Shown here: in pieces, positions 11,455 through 24,920 of the stretch
How positions within the stretch are numbered: the first letter of the stretch is position 1
How the letters are laid out: every line of letters begins with the position of its first letter
Source: Chloromonas sp. AAM2
Taxonomy: Eukaryota; Chlorophyta; Chlorophyceae; Chlamydomonadales; Chlamydomonadaceae
Length of the DNA: 64,000 nucleotides
Direction of reading: 5' to 3'
NCBI GenBank assembly: GCA_004335635.1
Contig: QAXH01001961.1
Span: 1-64,000 of the forward strand
The notes under the pieces: generated by a model
Database searches by the model: none
Seen by the model: only the letters and a program-made list of their open reading frames with translations
Told to the model about the DNA's origin: nothing
Translations under genes and position numbers: made by a program

Positions 11455-12395
11455 TTCCAGTCCTCCTCTGGCCTCGATAACCTCCTGACCGTTATGCATT
11501 ACCTCGCTCCTCTCTGCTCCAGCCTCCTCTCTGTTGCATGCCGGACATCGGTTTACAAGGCTTCCATATTAAATTGAACCTGATGGTCCAACAGCGCATT
11601 TCTCTCAACCAGGAAGGAAACAGCAACCGACGCAAAGGGCCGTCATCGGCCGCCGTACCCGTATGCAGAGTTTGCCAGTTCTGGGACAATTTCTGGGACT
11701 GGCACTGGAACCAGTGTGTTTGTGGTGTGTGTATTGGGTCGTGTGCTTGTTCCAGTGTTGTCTGATTGGCGTGTAATTGCGTTGTGGCAATGTTCAAAAA
11801 TGTGGATTTTTTTTTTTTGAACACAATACATTTGCATTGCATTGCACAGACGTTTTCAAGTTTGTTTGAGTTCTGGTTGAGTTGAGTCCCAAGGCACCGT
11901 TCACAAATTTGTCAAGTGCATGCCATGACGTTCCCGCCACGTGTGGCACGCAAAACGAACTTCAGATGCAACTGCAGCATGCAGACATATTGCCACCTTT
12001 GCGCAAACTTGACCTCACAAGAATCCTTTCATCGTGCAGCGATGACCTCTTTGTAATTCAAAACAACAGCTTTAAAACCGTCAAGAAAGTGACGAGAACA
12101 GCAATCAAAGAGGCACGGCCTTGCACTGGCCAGCTGTCACCGCGTGGGCTTGCTTTCGGTGCCGCTACAAGGGAGGAGTCTCTCCGCAGCGACAGCGTGG
12201 GCATCATGCGACTTGATTATCTTGCGCAGTGGTGCGTGCTGGACTGCTTGTGTGAGTCACGCACGTCCTCCATCTACCAGCACCTGGCTCAGCCGCCTGG
12301 ATTGGGATACTTCTTAGCAGACAGCTTCTACGTGTCTCTCAACATGTTTCTGTCTCTGATGTGCGCTCAGGTAGAGGATCCCTGTATTTGAGAAG
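11455..12395. other. Divergent intergenic/5' region
   Basis: The space lies between the starts of two divergent genes. It holds a repeat copy (11669-11718) and a long T run near 11806-11819. It also holds an open plus-strand frame from ATG 11966 to a possible donor at 12370|12371, 135 codons. That frame could splice in phase 0 to the acceptor at 12546, making it a candidate alternative first exon of the giant gene; otherwise it is 5' leader. Confidence 0.5.
11669..11718 (-). repeat. Copy of GTTTGCCAGTTC-end repeat family, reversed
   Basis: GTTTGCCAGTTCTGGGACAA leads into TTCTGGGACTGGCACTGGAA and CCAGTGTG, matching the reverse complement of the 51844-51897 copy module by module. It lies in the divergent promoter region. 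Confidence 0.8.
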
Positions 12396-15300
12396 ATGCC
12401 AGCTCCCGAGAGGCAGGAAGTAGAAGTGAGTCAACCCTTGCCGGGTTGCTTCTGTGCACTGGTGTGCTGCCTATGGCCGTGCCATGTGCTACATACCCTG
12501 GTCCAGGCCAGATGGATTGTGTGTGGGTTCGCATGCTTGCCACAGGAGGCAAATGAATCAGAAATCACGCTGCAAGAGGGCGAGCCTGGAACGGAAACGA
12601 CATATGGGCGTAAGTACTTTGCCCTGCGGCGGGTGGCGCTCTCGCTCCAACAGAAGCTTGGAGATAAGAATGAAGTGTCGCAGGCGCAACAACGGTAGGT
12701 TGTGCCAATGAGCAGAAGGAAGAAGTACATGGACCCAGCCCTGATGTACTGGTACACCCTGAAACCCGGCACAAGTAGTAGCATGGAGGGAATGGCAAGC
12801 ACAGGACATGCATGCATGGATTTCACAGTCAGTCATCTGAAGCAATTCCATGGCACCGTCCATGCCAACCCTGACCCTATCCAACGCTTTTGCCCTATTT
12901 GGACCTGACAAAGACTTTCCGGAGTTTCCTGAACTTTGCATGTGCTTGATTCTTGGGGGCATTATGCTCATTTAAGGTGGTGATGTCGGTCGCTGCTGAG
13001 TGCCTGGATTGATTGGTCTTGCGGTCAAGCCATGTAGTGATGGTGATGACTGTCCATGCAGGGAGCTGGAAGCTCTGCGCCGTCTGGTAGTCGACAAGGA
13101 GATTGAGATTCTGCACCTCCGAGACAAGCCGGAAGGTAGGCAGTGTTCTGATATCGCTTGCGTGTTCTTCTGGTTATCTGCACACGAATGAGGTGGGACG
13201 ACCTGCCTTGTGCGCGTTGGGTTGTTTGACCGAACCAGCTTTCCCATCAAAGACCATCCACACATGTGTGCCTGTTCTCAATGCATGAAGAGAAGCTTGA
13301 ACAGTCTCCACACAGGTCCACCAGCATTGATCTGCTCAACAACGTCAATCCGTTTGTAGCTTCTGCCATGGTGCTAGCCTTAACCCTCACTACATTAAAA
13401 ACGAATATTCACTCGCATTACCTCCGTGCCAGGCACCTTGGAGCAATCGCAGTTCATGACGGCTGACTCATATGGGGCCATGGTCAACCCGACCAACTCC
13501 GCCTTGCCCACACCCAAGCCCAGCAGCGACAGACGCAGGCATGCACCAGCCTCTGCACCAGGCCAGCAGCGAGGGTCATCTGGGAGTGGCGGCAGCACCC
13601 TGCGCAAATCCCTTTCCCTGGCACACCCGCCTCCAGCTGCCAACCGCAAAGCTGCAGAGCGAGCAAGCAAGGTGCTTCAACGCAGTGCCTCACTACAGCA
13701 AGCCCTGGGCTTGACCAAGCAGGCACCTCCTTCAGCTCAGGTGGCAGCTGGCCTCGCTCTGCAGGCTCTGCTGTCGCCCCATGTCCCCCTGGCCAGCACT
13801 GCACACTCTGCTGCTCCTCAGACTCGTGGTGCCCAAAGCTTGCTTCAGGCAGCCGGAGCCAGGAGTGCCAGCAAGACGCCCAGCACTCGCATGGGCGTCC
13901 CTTCACGGATGGCCAGTCCACAGCTTGCCCTGGCGCCCAAGCCAGGCCTCAAACTCAGGCCCTCTGTGCAAGCGCAGCTCTGGTTGAACGGCCAGGACCC
14001 CAGCACGGTGGAACCACCACCGCAGGGAACGCACAACCACTGCATCACGGGTGCACAAGTAGTTGAGCCTGCCTCAGACGCTGTGCAGAGCGGGTATATT
14101 GATGCAGCACAGCAGCAGCAGAGGCAAAACCAAAATCATGCACCTGCCCTGGCGCTGCAAGAGCAGGGTATTATGAGCCGTGGGCCTTCTCCAACCAGCA
14201 CGGTGCACCCATCGCCAAAGGTCGCATCAGGCGAAGCCTTTGGTTTGTCTGCTACAAATTCCACGAAAGCAACCATCCCGAGCCCGGCAGGCGTTGCGCT
14301 GGGTTCAACGCTAGGGCGCAGGCTCAAATCCCTCTTCACCTTCAAATCCGCACATCCTGCAGAAGCTGCCGGGGCCCAGCGGTCCAGCAGCGCATGCGAA
14401 CGTCTGGATAATCATCAGATGAGACGGCCACAACTGTACGTTGCATCACCTTTGGCTCGCGAAGGCTCCTGCTATGCGCCGAACCCCATGGCATCTAACA
14501 TCAATACAGCACCAAGCAACCTCACGCAAGTCATCCAGCATAGCGCCTTGCCTGGTGGGCCAGCGCAGCAGCTAGGGCCGCTCAGTCGTCACATGCAGCG
14601 TATGCGCAGCCAGCGCCCGGGCGCTCGTAGTGAAGCTGGGGAGCCCGACCAGGCTGTGGAGTCAAACAAGCATCACGCCGAAGATGCACCGGGTATGGTG
14701 GACGGCCCAGCCACCGAGCGCGCCCGACCCGCCTTCCCAGCCCGTGACGTAGCCATGGCTTATGCTCCGCAAGCTGTGCCACAGGCGAAGCGCTGGCGTG
14801 AGTTGCACGTGGTTTTGTTTCAGGAAGAGTGGGTTGAAGCAAACATTGATACATCGCCGCACGTGGTGATGCCAGCGCAAGCGCGATCCCAAATGTTGCT
14901 CCAGCCTCGCGCATCTCCTACCGAACCACTGCCAGCGCGCCAGGAGGCTATATCTTCTGAGGTCCCATCAGACACTCGGCAGACGGCCCCAGTCTCAGCC
15001 ATGCCGCCCAATGGACTGCGCACCCCGCGGTACATGCAGCCTGGCATCGTACCTATCACGCCTGCCGCCTTCCAGGTACTGCCACCTGTTGTGCTGCCCA
15101 GCATGCAGGCAACCTCCACCATGCATCAGAGCCTGGAGAAAGCACAGCACAACAGGCTGCACGACTCACAAACGCTGCTGGCACTTGCAAGAGCTGTCGT
15201 GGCGAATGCTGAGCTGGCAGGCGGATCTCCCAGCACTGTAGTCCAGGCGCACGCGGCGCAGCCAGCACAAGCATCAGTCAGCAGCGGCGAACCTATGGCA

Positions 15301-18300
15301 TTGAGCGGCAGCGGGCCGCCCAGCATGCGTGCCAGCCAGCATCTGGATGCGGTTCTCAGCCAGCTGAAAAGCTTCATAGTCCGCCCAACCATTGTGAGTA
15401 TCCTCCTCCTGTTGGGCCTACCATACTCACACACGTTGCAATCATAGTTGTCTGTCAGTCATTTGTCACTAAAAATCGCAGCGAGGTTCTCCGGTAATTA
15501 TCTGCAAGTGCGATTTGCAGCACTGGGGCAATTGGGTGCTTGCAACGGCAATGCCATGCATCGTGCGCTCATGTTCACCTTAATGTGGACGTTGTTGATC
15601 AATCCCGAGTTCCACATCTTGCACGCAGGCACCTGTGCCACTTTCAGTTCGTGCTTTGGAAGCTGAGACGGCCGATCCAGGCCTGGTCGAGCAGACGGAA
15701 GCAGGAAGGCCTGTGGGCAGCAGTACGTCACGCTTCACTGCTGAAACATCCAATCCACTGTCACCTATTGGTCAGCAGCAGCAGCAAGTCCAGCTGCCTG
15801 ACAGCAATACAGCAAGCGCACTGCAGAGCAATCGACCACTCGTGTCACCTTTCCTCGTAGCAGCTGCCGAACACATGCACCCGCCGCCCGATTCACCTGA
15901 ACCCTTAGCTGTCAACGCGTCAGGGTTCGCCTCAGAGATCTCTGAGCCACAGCTTCAAGTACATGTTGTGCCAGACGTACAGCATCCAGAGGCACAGCTG
16001 CCACACACCAGCACCCCACCCCTAGCAGCTCTGGCCATCATGCAGCATGCCGCCCAGTATGGATCAGTCGCGGGCGCACCACATGCAGAGTCTAGTACGG
16101 AGAGCCTTTCAACTGGCCAGCAAAGTTTGACAAGGGACTCATTGGTGCTGTATGAAGCGACATTGGATGAGCATGCTGCCGGCCTTGCTGGTGCATCAGT
16201 CCTCCAGATGCTAGCTGATCTGGACAATGCAGAGCGGTCTGGCCCCAGCCCCAGTCTGTCCCATGCCGCTGAGCTGGACACAACTCTGGCATCGCCTGTC
16301 ATCACTCAGGCACCTGCCGTCGTAACTATGTCACCACACCACTCAGCTGAGCACACACCAGAATGTTGCATACCACAGGCTCCAGAAGGGCCCAGCTGCG
16401 TCTCAGAGGGCCTGTCAGCTGTTGGTACATCCGCAGCAGTAGCAGTAGCTGACTGCATCTCTCTTGATGGCAGGCCATCTGTGTCAACTTCCAGCGGCCA
16501 ACTGTCGCTGCCTGCCGCTCCCTTGATGGTTGCACAGAGCAATGACAGGCTTACACAAGGCCCACATGACCAGCTAGAGGGTGATGCTGATGAGGTGGAA
16601 CTTGGTCAGGGCGATGCACAGGCTCTGCATGGAGCAGTGGGAATGATAATGGCCAGCGTCAAGGACAGCTGCAGCAGTTGCGGGCTGTTGGAGCCATCGC
16701 TAGCTTCATCAGGAGAGGCGTCTGGCATTTCACTAGTTGAAGGCCCTAACAAATCTGTTGATGCACCACTGGTAGCAATGCATGCTAGTGGGGACGCACC
16801 AGCAGGCCAGTCCACGTGCCTTGCTGAGCAGCAGAGCCAAAGCGACAGCAGTGGCAGTGGTGATGGCAGCACAGCGTGCGCAGCCGCACCGAGCGTAGCT
16901 TCGGGGTTCACTGGCGTGGACAACAGTCAAGCAACAATACCTGCCTGCAGCATGCAACAGGAAGACCTGCATGCACCTGAGTGTGATGTAAGCATGCCTC
17001 TGCACGGTGAAGACGGCAGCATCAGTGCGTCGCTTGACTTGCCAGCAACTCACGAACAAGACAAGACACCGCTGCCATCCCCTGACAGGCAAGAGGGTCG
17101 GCATCAGGAGGTTGCGGACGTGGCTCAGGCAAGCCCATTGCAGGCTGTTGTTGAGCCCGTGCCACATGATTTGCTGCATGAGCTGCAGTCAAGTGCGAGT
17201 GGGTTGTCTGGCAGCTCCAGTGCGCGAGTCAGCTCCACTGGTGAGCCAGCAGCAGAGCAGGTAGATAGCCATGGGTCTGCGTGCACACCTGCGCACAGCA
17301 TCAGCGGCAACCAGTCGCCTGCCAGCAACCACAGCCAGCAGGAACTACCAACACAGCTCACGCCAGGCCAGTCATCACCTGTAGGGAGCCGCAGTCAGGG
17401 CAGCAATCACAGCAGAGCTTCTGCATCCACGGCCCATCCTAGCCGGGCAAGCCACGATGGCGTATGTGCGGTGGACAGGACAGACACAGCAATAGTAATG
17501 GCCGAGGCCAATGCGTCACCATCTTCCAGTCGGGACAGCATACTTCAGAAGGAACACAGCGAGGCCGATGATGCAGACGCCAACTCTCAAGCTTCAGCCG
17601 AGGACGAGTTGCGTAATGTCACGGCCAGCAGTGAACCATTGGGCACTGAGCTACTCAGTGCAGCGAAGCCAGCAGCAGCAGCAGCAGAAGGAGAGGGGCT
17701 ACCAAAACCTGTTCTGGAGGACGATTCAGCCAATTCAGCCAGTGAAGCAAGCACTGTTGCAGATGTCGTGTCATGCGCACAGCAGGAGCCTGCTGTGGAC
17801 ACCGACGTCTCGGCAGCCAGTCCAGGGGTGCAGACCATGCAATCCGAGCTCGCAAGCCCTGCAGAACGCGAGCAGGACCCCACTCAGCCTGTCACACCAG
17901 AGCCGCACGCCTCATCGGAGCCCGTCCCACAGGATGGCTCTGTGTCACGGTTGCTGGATGCACACGGCCCGCTGCTTGAGCCTGGCCAGAGCCTGGCCAT
18001 TCAGGCTACACCTGCATCAGCTGTGGTGGCGGAGACAAGCTTTGCACCCGACGTTCCAGAATCGTCAGCGGCATGTCAGCTTATTGTCTGCACCCACGCC
18101 TCTGACGAACAAATCAGCCCCGAGCAAGGCAGCGCGTCGCCCATGTCGACCAGACTAAGACGATCTGTGCCAGCCTGTAGCACCTCACCTAGCAGTGATA
18201 ATTCGGGCATCAACGGCATGGTGCGCAGCATGGCTGTGTTTACCTCCCACGACCTAAGCAACCGCGTGCCAGCCCCAGAGCCCGAATCGGCAGGTGCACT

Positions 18301-21300
18301 GCAGTCGTCAGCAGACAGGCGATTTGGCGAAGGTCATTGTTCCACAGACAGTTTGCCAGGCGAACAATCGTGTGGTGGCACAATCCCTACCAAGCAGGAT
18401 TGCGCTGTTGAGTCTTCGGGTGCGAAGACCAGTCCGGTGCAGACAACACCAGGCAAGCCCTCTGAAGCCTCTTTCCCAAGCCACATGCAAGCTGGGCCAA
18501 ACGCTAGCCCCTGGCATGCCATGCTCAAGAGTCCCCTTATGGTCGCGACCCCGGTCAGCCCGCCTTCCGCATGCTCGAGTTACGATGGCGACCGGCCCCT
18601 CCAGGCTTCGGCTTTGCTAGTGCTGGACAATGCCGCATGGGACATGGAAAACAGCCCCGGACCGAACCGAAGCTTGGGCGCGGGTATGAGTGATAGCCAG
18701 GCTGATGTCCCGTGGCCGCAGCAGCGGTCTTCAGCCATCGCCAGGCGTCTATGCATGGGCGAGCAGACCGCAGTCCCCAATGTCCCGTTGCCACATGACC
18801 TGGGTCGTCTTACCGCGAATGGTGATGAAGGTGAGGCGGCTGCTTTCCGCTCGCGACCACGAATCTGCCATAAACAATGTGTTGTAACCCTAGGCCGTGA
18901 ACAGTGCACTGGCCTGTGCAGACTGAGGGCGCGATTCGTTCCTGAGTGATCAAACATAGCTGCATGCACTTGTATGCCCAATTCTCATGCCCTGGTTGTG
19001 GCAGAGCTTGTGCGCTTGATGACTGCCATGAGGCATTCACGTAGGGCTGATGTTCTGAGGCACCGGCCGCATCAGCTGCTATTCAGGTCAAGGGACCTTG
19101 CATGCTGTGTTTCCGCCTGCAGTACGGAGTACTCATGTGGTGCTGCTGTAGTGTCAGCTAGGTACACGGACAGCTCACGAGAAAGGGTGTTTGCTTACGC
19201 ACATGCAGGCGATCACAACACCACCAACGAGTCTTCATGTACTGCTCCTGTACAGTCCCACAGCTGCGAGCTGCAACCTGCTGACACCGGCATGCAACAG
19301 GCTGCGATTACAAGTCGTGATGCACCTGAACTAGGCCAGCCGAGCGTTCGGCACACTGTCACAACCTCATTTTCCGTACAGGCTTTCCTGCCCAGCACCC
19401 TGGAGCCTTGCCTTCACAGCTCCTTCAATGCATGTGCTGTTGCATCACAGCAAGCCCCGGCGTCAGACCACAGCAGTGCAGAGGTGCAGCTTGCTGCTGA
19501 CAGCACAGAGCTACAACAAGACACCGACCCAGGGTCTGCTCCTGCCAGCAGTCCCCACCGGCTGCATTCGTCTTCTTCGCCTCCGCCAGGAGAGTTGGAG
19601 ACGTACAAAGATGACTGCATTCCAGCAGCCATCACAACGGCCATGCAGACAGCGGGCATCGAGGCGGACGCCGATAGCCATATGGAAGAGCTGCCAGCCT
19701 TATTGGATGGTGACACACAGCAGCACACATCAGATACAGAGGTTGCTGCCCAGCCTGAGAGTCAGGTGGCCGGCATGGCTGGTGGCTTCTCTAATCCAGT
19801 AGTTGGCTGGGCCATGGTGGAACATGTTGTCAGCTCAGCTCCTGACTCACAACGCAATAGTGTTGACATTAGCAAGTCGTTGCAGCCAGCAGCAGCTGGC
19901 CCTTCTACTAGCCACTTGTCCTTTCCAGCCAGTCCCACAGGCGATGTGACCGGCACCGGAGAGCCAGCACAGGAGTGTGAGTTGAACCAGCAGTGGGAGC
20001 CAGACCAGCCCGAGCAGGGCATTGTGGATGACGCCAGTGATGACGGTCAGATGCTGCCTCACTTCCTAGTGCTGCCCACTGATGCGTGTGATGTGGAAAG
20101 CGAAGACCTGGGAGGGGAGGCGGAAGAGGCAGAGGAGGAGGAGGAGGAGGGGATGATGCAACATCAGCAGGAGGTTGACCCCGCTGTAGAACTTCAACAA
20201 CAGGACGGTGCAGCGCAAGCCCATCCCATGTCCATGTCGTCCAGCAGGCATTGCAGTCCAATCCCCTGTGCATGCTCTCCTGAATCGCAATCAACCATGC
20301 TTGCCGGTCAGGAGCAGCCCACGTTGGTACCAAACCCAAGCACAGTTGGTGGCGGGGCGTCTACTGCCAGCCCACCTGCCTGTCAGCCAGGCGCACACAG
20401 TGAGTCTGGATCTGGCACCATGACCCACAGCGCTTGCTGCGCAACATCAGAGTCGGGAAGGCAAGAGCAGTGGGAATCCCAGCTGCTGAGTCCCGGCTCT
20501 CAAGTGATGATGGGTTCTCCACAGGCATCGGTTGCAACTTCCTCCCACACACTTCCTACAGCACAAGATCATGCCGAAGCAGCTTTGTCGCATGCGTCGT
20601 CACAGAGCGATGGCATGAGCCATGTGGAGGACGCACGGGTCAGGGCCGAGTCGTCCGCAAGCGTCGCAAGTGCTGCAGTAAGCCGTGATAACAGTCTCAC
20701 ACCAACTAGTAGTGGCCCCAGGGCGCGCAACAGCCCCATCGCTGAGGCACGTGCACGCACCACTGCAGTTGCTGCCTCTGAGGAGCGCAGCAACAATCTG
20801 GGTGAGTTAACGGAAGGCGGGGGAGACAGCCAGGGAGCGCTCCAGGGCTACAAATTCACTGCAACACCGCGTCCCCGTTCGACCTCTCCAGCCTCTCCAG
20901 CGGCACGCAGCGTGCAACGTTCCACACCAGACACTTGCGTGTCGCAGGCAGTTGCCAAATGCACTGGCGAACAGTTGTACACGCCAGCGGCGCCGGGTTC
21001 AGAACTGACTAAACATTCGCCTGCATCAAAGGGGGCTCAGTCAGGCGCGTCTAAGGTTCAGCCCGCGGCGTCTATTGATGACCATTGCGGCCTGGTAATG
21101 CCGCCGCGCGGCTCCCTGCGTGGGCATGGCACAGTGGTGCTCGTTAGGGCCTTTCAGTTCGCGACTTCCCCCGGTCTTGAGACCGCAGAAGTGCAGGCGA
21201 ATCAGAGGGATCTCGTGCAGGCAGACCAGCGAGAGCAGCATGCACCAAGCTTGGGTTTGCCAGCCCCTTGCGACGAGGCTCAAACTGCCAGAAAGCTGCA

Positions 21301-24283
21301 GAATGGCGTGGAACCAGTGCAGCCGCGGGAGGCGCGGCAAACCAGCAGTTGCGGCTACAGTGATGATTACAGCGACGTCAGCTCTGCAAAAAGTCGCGCA
21401 TTTCCTGGCATCCTGGGCGGTGGTGGCGGCAAGGATTTGCCCATGGCGTCGCTGGAGCAACTGCAGGTACACCACACAGTACTTGCAGACTCACCACGTC
21501 GGCGTGCCTGCCAAGCATGAAAGCACGTGGTCAGTGGCTACAGTCAATCAAAACTCATGTGGGACACGTCTGGCATGCAGAGATGCCACAGGACGACCAT
21601 CGCGTAACTGGGCATCACGACCAGTGGATTGCGTGACTTGTGCTGAGCTTTAGCGTGTGCGTTTTTACTGCTGCCATGTGCAGGCCACTGAAGGTGCACC
21701 CGAGTGGAGTGAGGTGGAAGGGCAGTGCAGCAGCACCACAGGCCGGGGCACAGGCAGCGGCACCTCTGTCAGCACCTCACAGCACTGCGCGTCAAGGGCT
21801 CCGGGAAGCAAGCCAAGCGATGAGTACAATGATAGCGCCACGTCACGCTCACAAAGGTGGCGCCGGAGGCAGGGCACGACTCAGCCTCAGGGCGTCACGT
21901 CCTCGGGCCAGGTGTGTATGTAGTGTACGTGTGGCTGCGTTACGACATGGGCACAAATGTATCAGAGCACATGTGTGTGGGCAAGTAGGAAAGACGCTGG
22001 CACTCTTGTGTTGCTGCATACTTTCAGCAACGACAGGCAGATGCACAATTGTCCGTTCAGCCTGTTGAACATGCACTCCGGCTCAACACGCTCAGGCGGG
22101 CAAGCAACGCGCAAGGGAAACGCACGAGTCGTACACCAGGCTGGCAGATGAGCGTTGTCTGTGTGTGACGGCGAGTCCAACCGTGTCCTCTGTCCTCAAC
22201 ATATCAGTGTGAAAATGTGGCCTGGCTGTTTTTGACTGGCACGTCAGAGCAGCGTCTCCTCTGTATCTGAGATCAAACTGGCTAGCTGGGCCCGGCTTGT
22301 CTGCCATACCCTGCTTGGCCCTTGCCTTGTTGCTACCTGGAAACCACCTGCTCTGCCTCACCTGCCGAGGTTGCTCTTGGCATCTGAGCCTTCCCAGACT
22401 GTGCAGCGTTTGTCCTAGTTTTTGCACGGTTGCTATCAATTCTGTACAATCGCAAACTAGCTGCAATAAACACCACGTACAGGCACTGCTTGACCCTGGT
22501 CTTCTGGCAATGGAAACTGCCTACATGGCCCGTCACGTGCTCCTGGACATGGACCTTAGGGGCAGTCTGCAGGTTACACCAGGTGAGCCAGCCAACATGC
22601 AATGCACAACAGGCGCTAAGGACCTACAGTGCAGCACAATCCTCGTGGAATGTGCCACTCCTGCACACAATTTGTACTTATGCACACAATCTGCTTGTCA
22701 TGGGCAGTTGTGCGGCAATGGTGCTCAGCAAGCTACGCCGTACAGTGCTGTCATGCCATGGCGACTTCATTGTGAGGCTCTTGTATGGAGAACCGAAGGT
22801 AGTCTGTCGTGCTCCTGTGCTTCCAGCAGGTGCTGTGCAAGGTTTCCATCCGTTTCCTTCCTCGCCCCAGTGCACTGCTCGGAGTCGTGCCACCAAGCAG
22901 GCCAAGACTCGCCATCCGGCGGGGGTGCAGGATGCACTGGAAGGCCACCAGCAGCTGATAGGCGCCATGCACACCACTGCTGCCAGCCACGCGTCACCAC
23001 TAGCCCAGCTGTCAAATGGATTTGCATGGCCGCCGTCACTTGCTGACCTGCGGCAGCCTGCTCTGGGCCAGCTGCATTTTGACGCTTCGCAGGCTGCCCA
23101 GCCCGGGGAACCTTTCGCCCTGTCAGGTCAGGCCGCGGCCGCAGATAACAGGGGGCACTGCGCTGCACCGTTCACAGCAGGAGAGCAGGTGCAGCTGTAC
23201 GATGCACAGGAGGCTCCTGAAGCACGTGTGCAGCGCAAGCCATCGTCAATCATGAAGCTGTTGTCACGTACAAGGGCTGGGACTGCCAGTGAACGCAAGC
23301 CGGCACGCAGCTGGCTCAATGCGGGTGCCGGCACTGGTGCGACAGCAGGACAGGCCCACGAGCCTGTCCACAGCAGCGCAGCTGAGTCCTGCACAAGGGC
23401 AGTCGTGCACCATCAGGCACACCTGTGGGCTACTGTTCAGAAGGCACCAGCCAGCACACAGACCCAGGGCTCATCAGCAGGTCGCCCTCACCTACCGCCT
23501 CCATTGCCAGCACTGGGGCTGAACACTTCCTCCTTGCAGCTTGGTGGCAGCTTCAGCGCCACGCAGCAGGCTTTCAGCAGCACTTACAATGGCTCAGAGG
23601 CCGCTCAACGCTTCCTTGGTATCACCCGCACCACAGCACCACTGTCCAACGCCCTGCCATTAGGGAGACTGGATGCCTCTGGGTCTGGACTGCTCAGCAA
23701 GGGCAGCCACCAGCCCCAGCCTGACGCTCGCAGCTCAGTACAGGCTGGCACTGGGATGCACAATGAGAGCATGATGGGACCCCTGGGGCGCATGCGCGCC
23801 AGGACGTCCCTACCCGCCATTGCACCCATCATTGAAGTCAAGGCTCCCTTGCCACAGCCTCCTGGCATGAGGCAGTTCAAGGCAGGCGACGAGTACTGTG
23901 GGAAAGCAATGCCCGCATTACACGCTGCAAGAAGCTCTCTGGCAAAGCGGGGGCGTGACAGCCATGAGCTGCCTGGCGGGCAGGCAGTCCCGGAGCACGC
24001 AAACAGTGGCAGTGGGCAGAGCACTGGCTCGCACATGTCCCATGGCAGCCACGCCCTGCAGCGTGCTAGAGGCAGCACTGATGTGTCCAGCTCAGGCAAT
24101 GGAGCTGATGCGGGGCTGAGGGAGCCCGTTCGCACAGCCAGTCAGGAGTGGGCATCTGCCCAGAGCGGCGCATGCTCCGAGGATGACCATGCCAGGCGAC
24201 AGACTGGGCACTCCGCATGGACTCCTCCAGCCATGGATTCCCTGCCAGCGTCACCCCAGCACGCCAGCACGCCTGTAGCCTGA
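12396..24283 (+). CDS. Giant low-complexity, probably disordered protein (~3,100 aa)
   Basis: Exons: 12396-12425, 12546-12694, 13062-13135, 13433-15393, 15629-18830, 19209-21466, 21684-21911, 22871-24283. All phases close, giving about 3,104 residues. Only the N terminus looks structured: a helical, probably coiled-coil stretch (YFALRRVALSLQQKL, then ELEALRRLVVDKEIEILHLR) at about residues 30-85. The rest is Ser, Ala, Gln, Pro and Thr with many SP/TP sites, an acidic run (GEAEEAEEEEEEG) and scattered basic patches (RRLKSLFTFK; IMKLLSRTRAG). No catalytic or repeat domain is recognised. The composition suits a scaffold or cytoskeletal linker, but that is a guess. Exons 4-6 and 8 total about 8.8 kb without a stop, strong evidence for coding. 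ATG 12396 with donor GAA|GTGAGT is preferred; see the possible alternative first exon upstream. It could in principle be two adjoining genes, although no start/stop pair requires it. Confidence 0.72.
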
Positions 24284-24920
24284 GCATTGCTACAAACAAT
24301 TGCTGGTGTTTCAAAGCTGCTTCGTCACTACAGTGCTAGCACGGACTAGGTTTGGGAGAGTGATTAGAACCTCTGATGCTCAACAGTGTCCATCTGCAGC
24401 TGCTCTTTCTGCGTTTGGCAGGTTGATGCATCTCCCCTCTGACATGCTCCGCTGTCTCATCTTTAACAGACTCCTATAAACAATTTGTGATTTGCAATTT
24501 CTATTCCTGGCAGCAGGGAATGCCGGTGAAGCGCTGTGCTTCTTTGCCCCAGAACTTGTGGTACCTGCTTATCCTGACATTTTGAGGCCATGAGCTGCGA
24601 TGCGTTGGAGCTAACACTTGAGCATAAACACTTCCTTGACAGGTTCCTTGCTCATGATGCTGAACATACTGCCAATTCACCAGCTATGCTAGGCTTGTCT
24701 GTCAGGGATGCTTCCAGGTCGTGTCAGTGTCAGTTTCAAAGAGCATGTGACGCACGATGGTGCGCCGCAGGGTTTGACGACAGCCTTCAATTACTGTAAC
24801 GTGTGACGCCATACTGTCAGCAGCCTCACGAGATAAACAACTTGGCAGCAAAGGTCGACTTTTGGATTTCCGAGGAATAGGTTTCCCGCCGCACTTCGCC
24901 TTCTGCGGCTGTCAGGGAGG
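24284..24920. other. 3' UTR and promoter spacer
   Basis: No gene is seen. The stretch holds the likely 3' UTR of the giant gene, with TGTAA at 24795-24799, followed within about 120 bases by the start of the ribonucleotide reductase gene. The latter's promoter must therefore be very short or overlap the upstream transcript. Confidence 0.5.
24795..24799 (+). promoter_or_regulatory. Candidate poly(A) signal TGTAA
   Basis: TGTAA, the usual green-algal poly(A) signal, occurs 512 bases after the stop at 24283 and 122 bases before the next start codon. Confidence 0.45.

Noticed and set aside
13484..24135. Numerous antisense frames of 60-180 codons within the giant gene
   Set aside because: They are explained by the Ser/Ala/Gln codon bias of the plus-strand exons.
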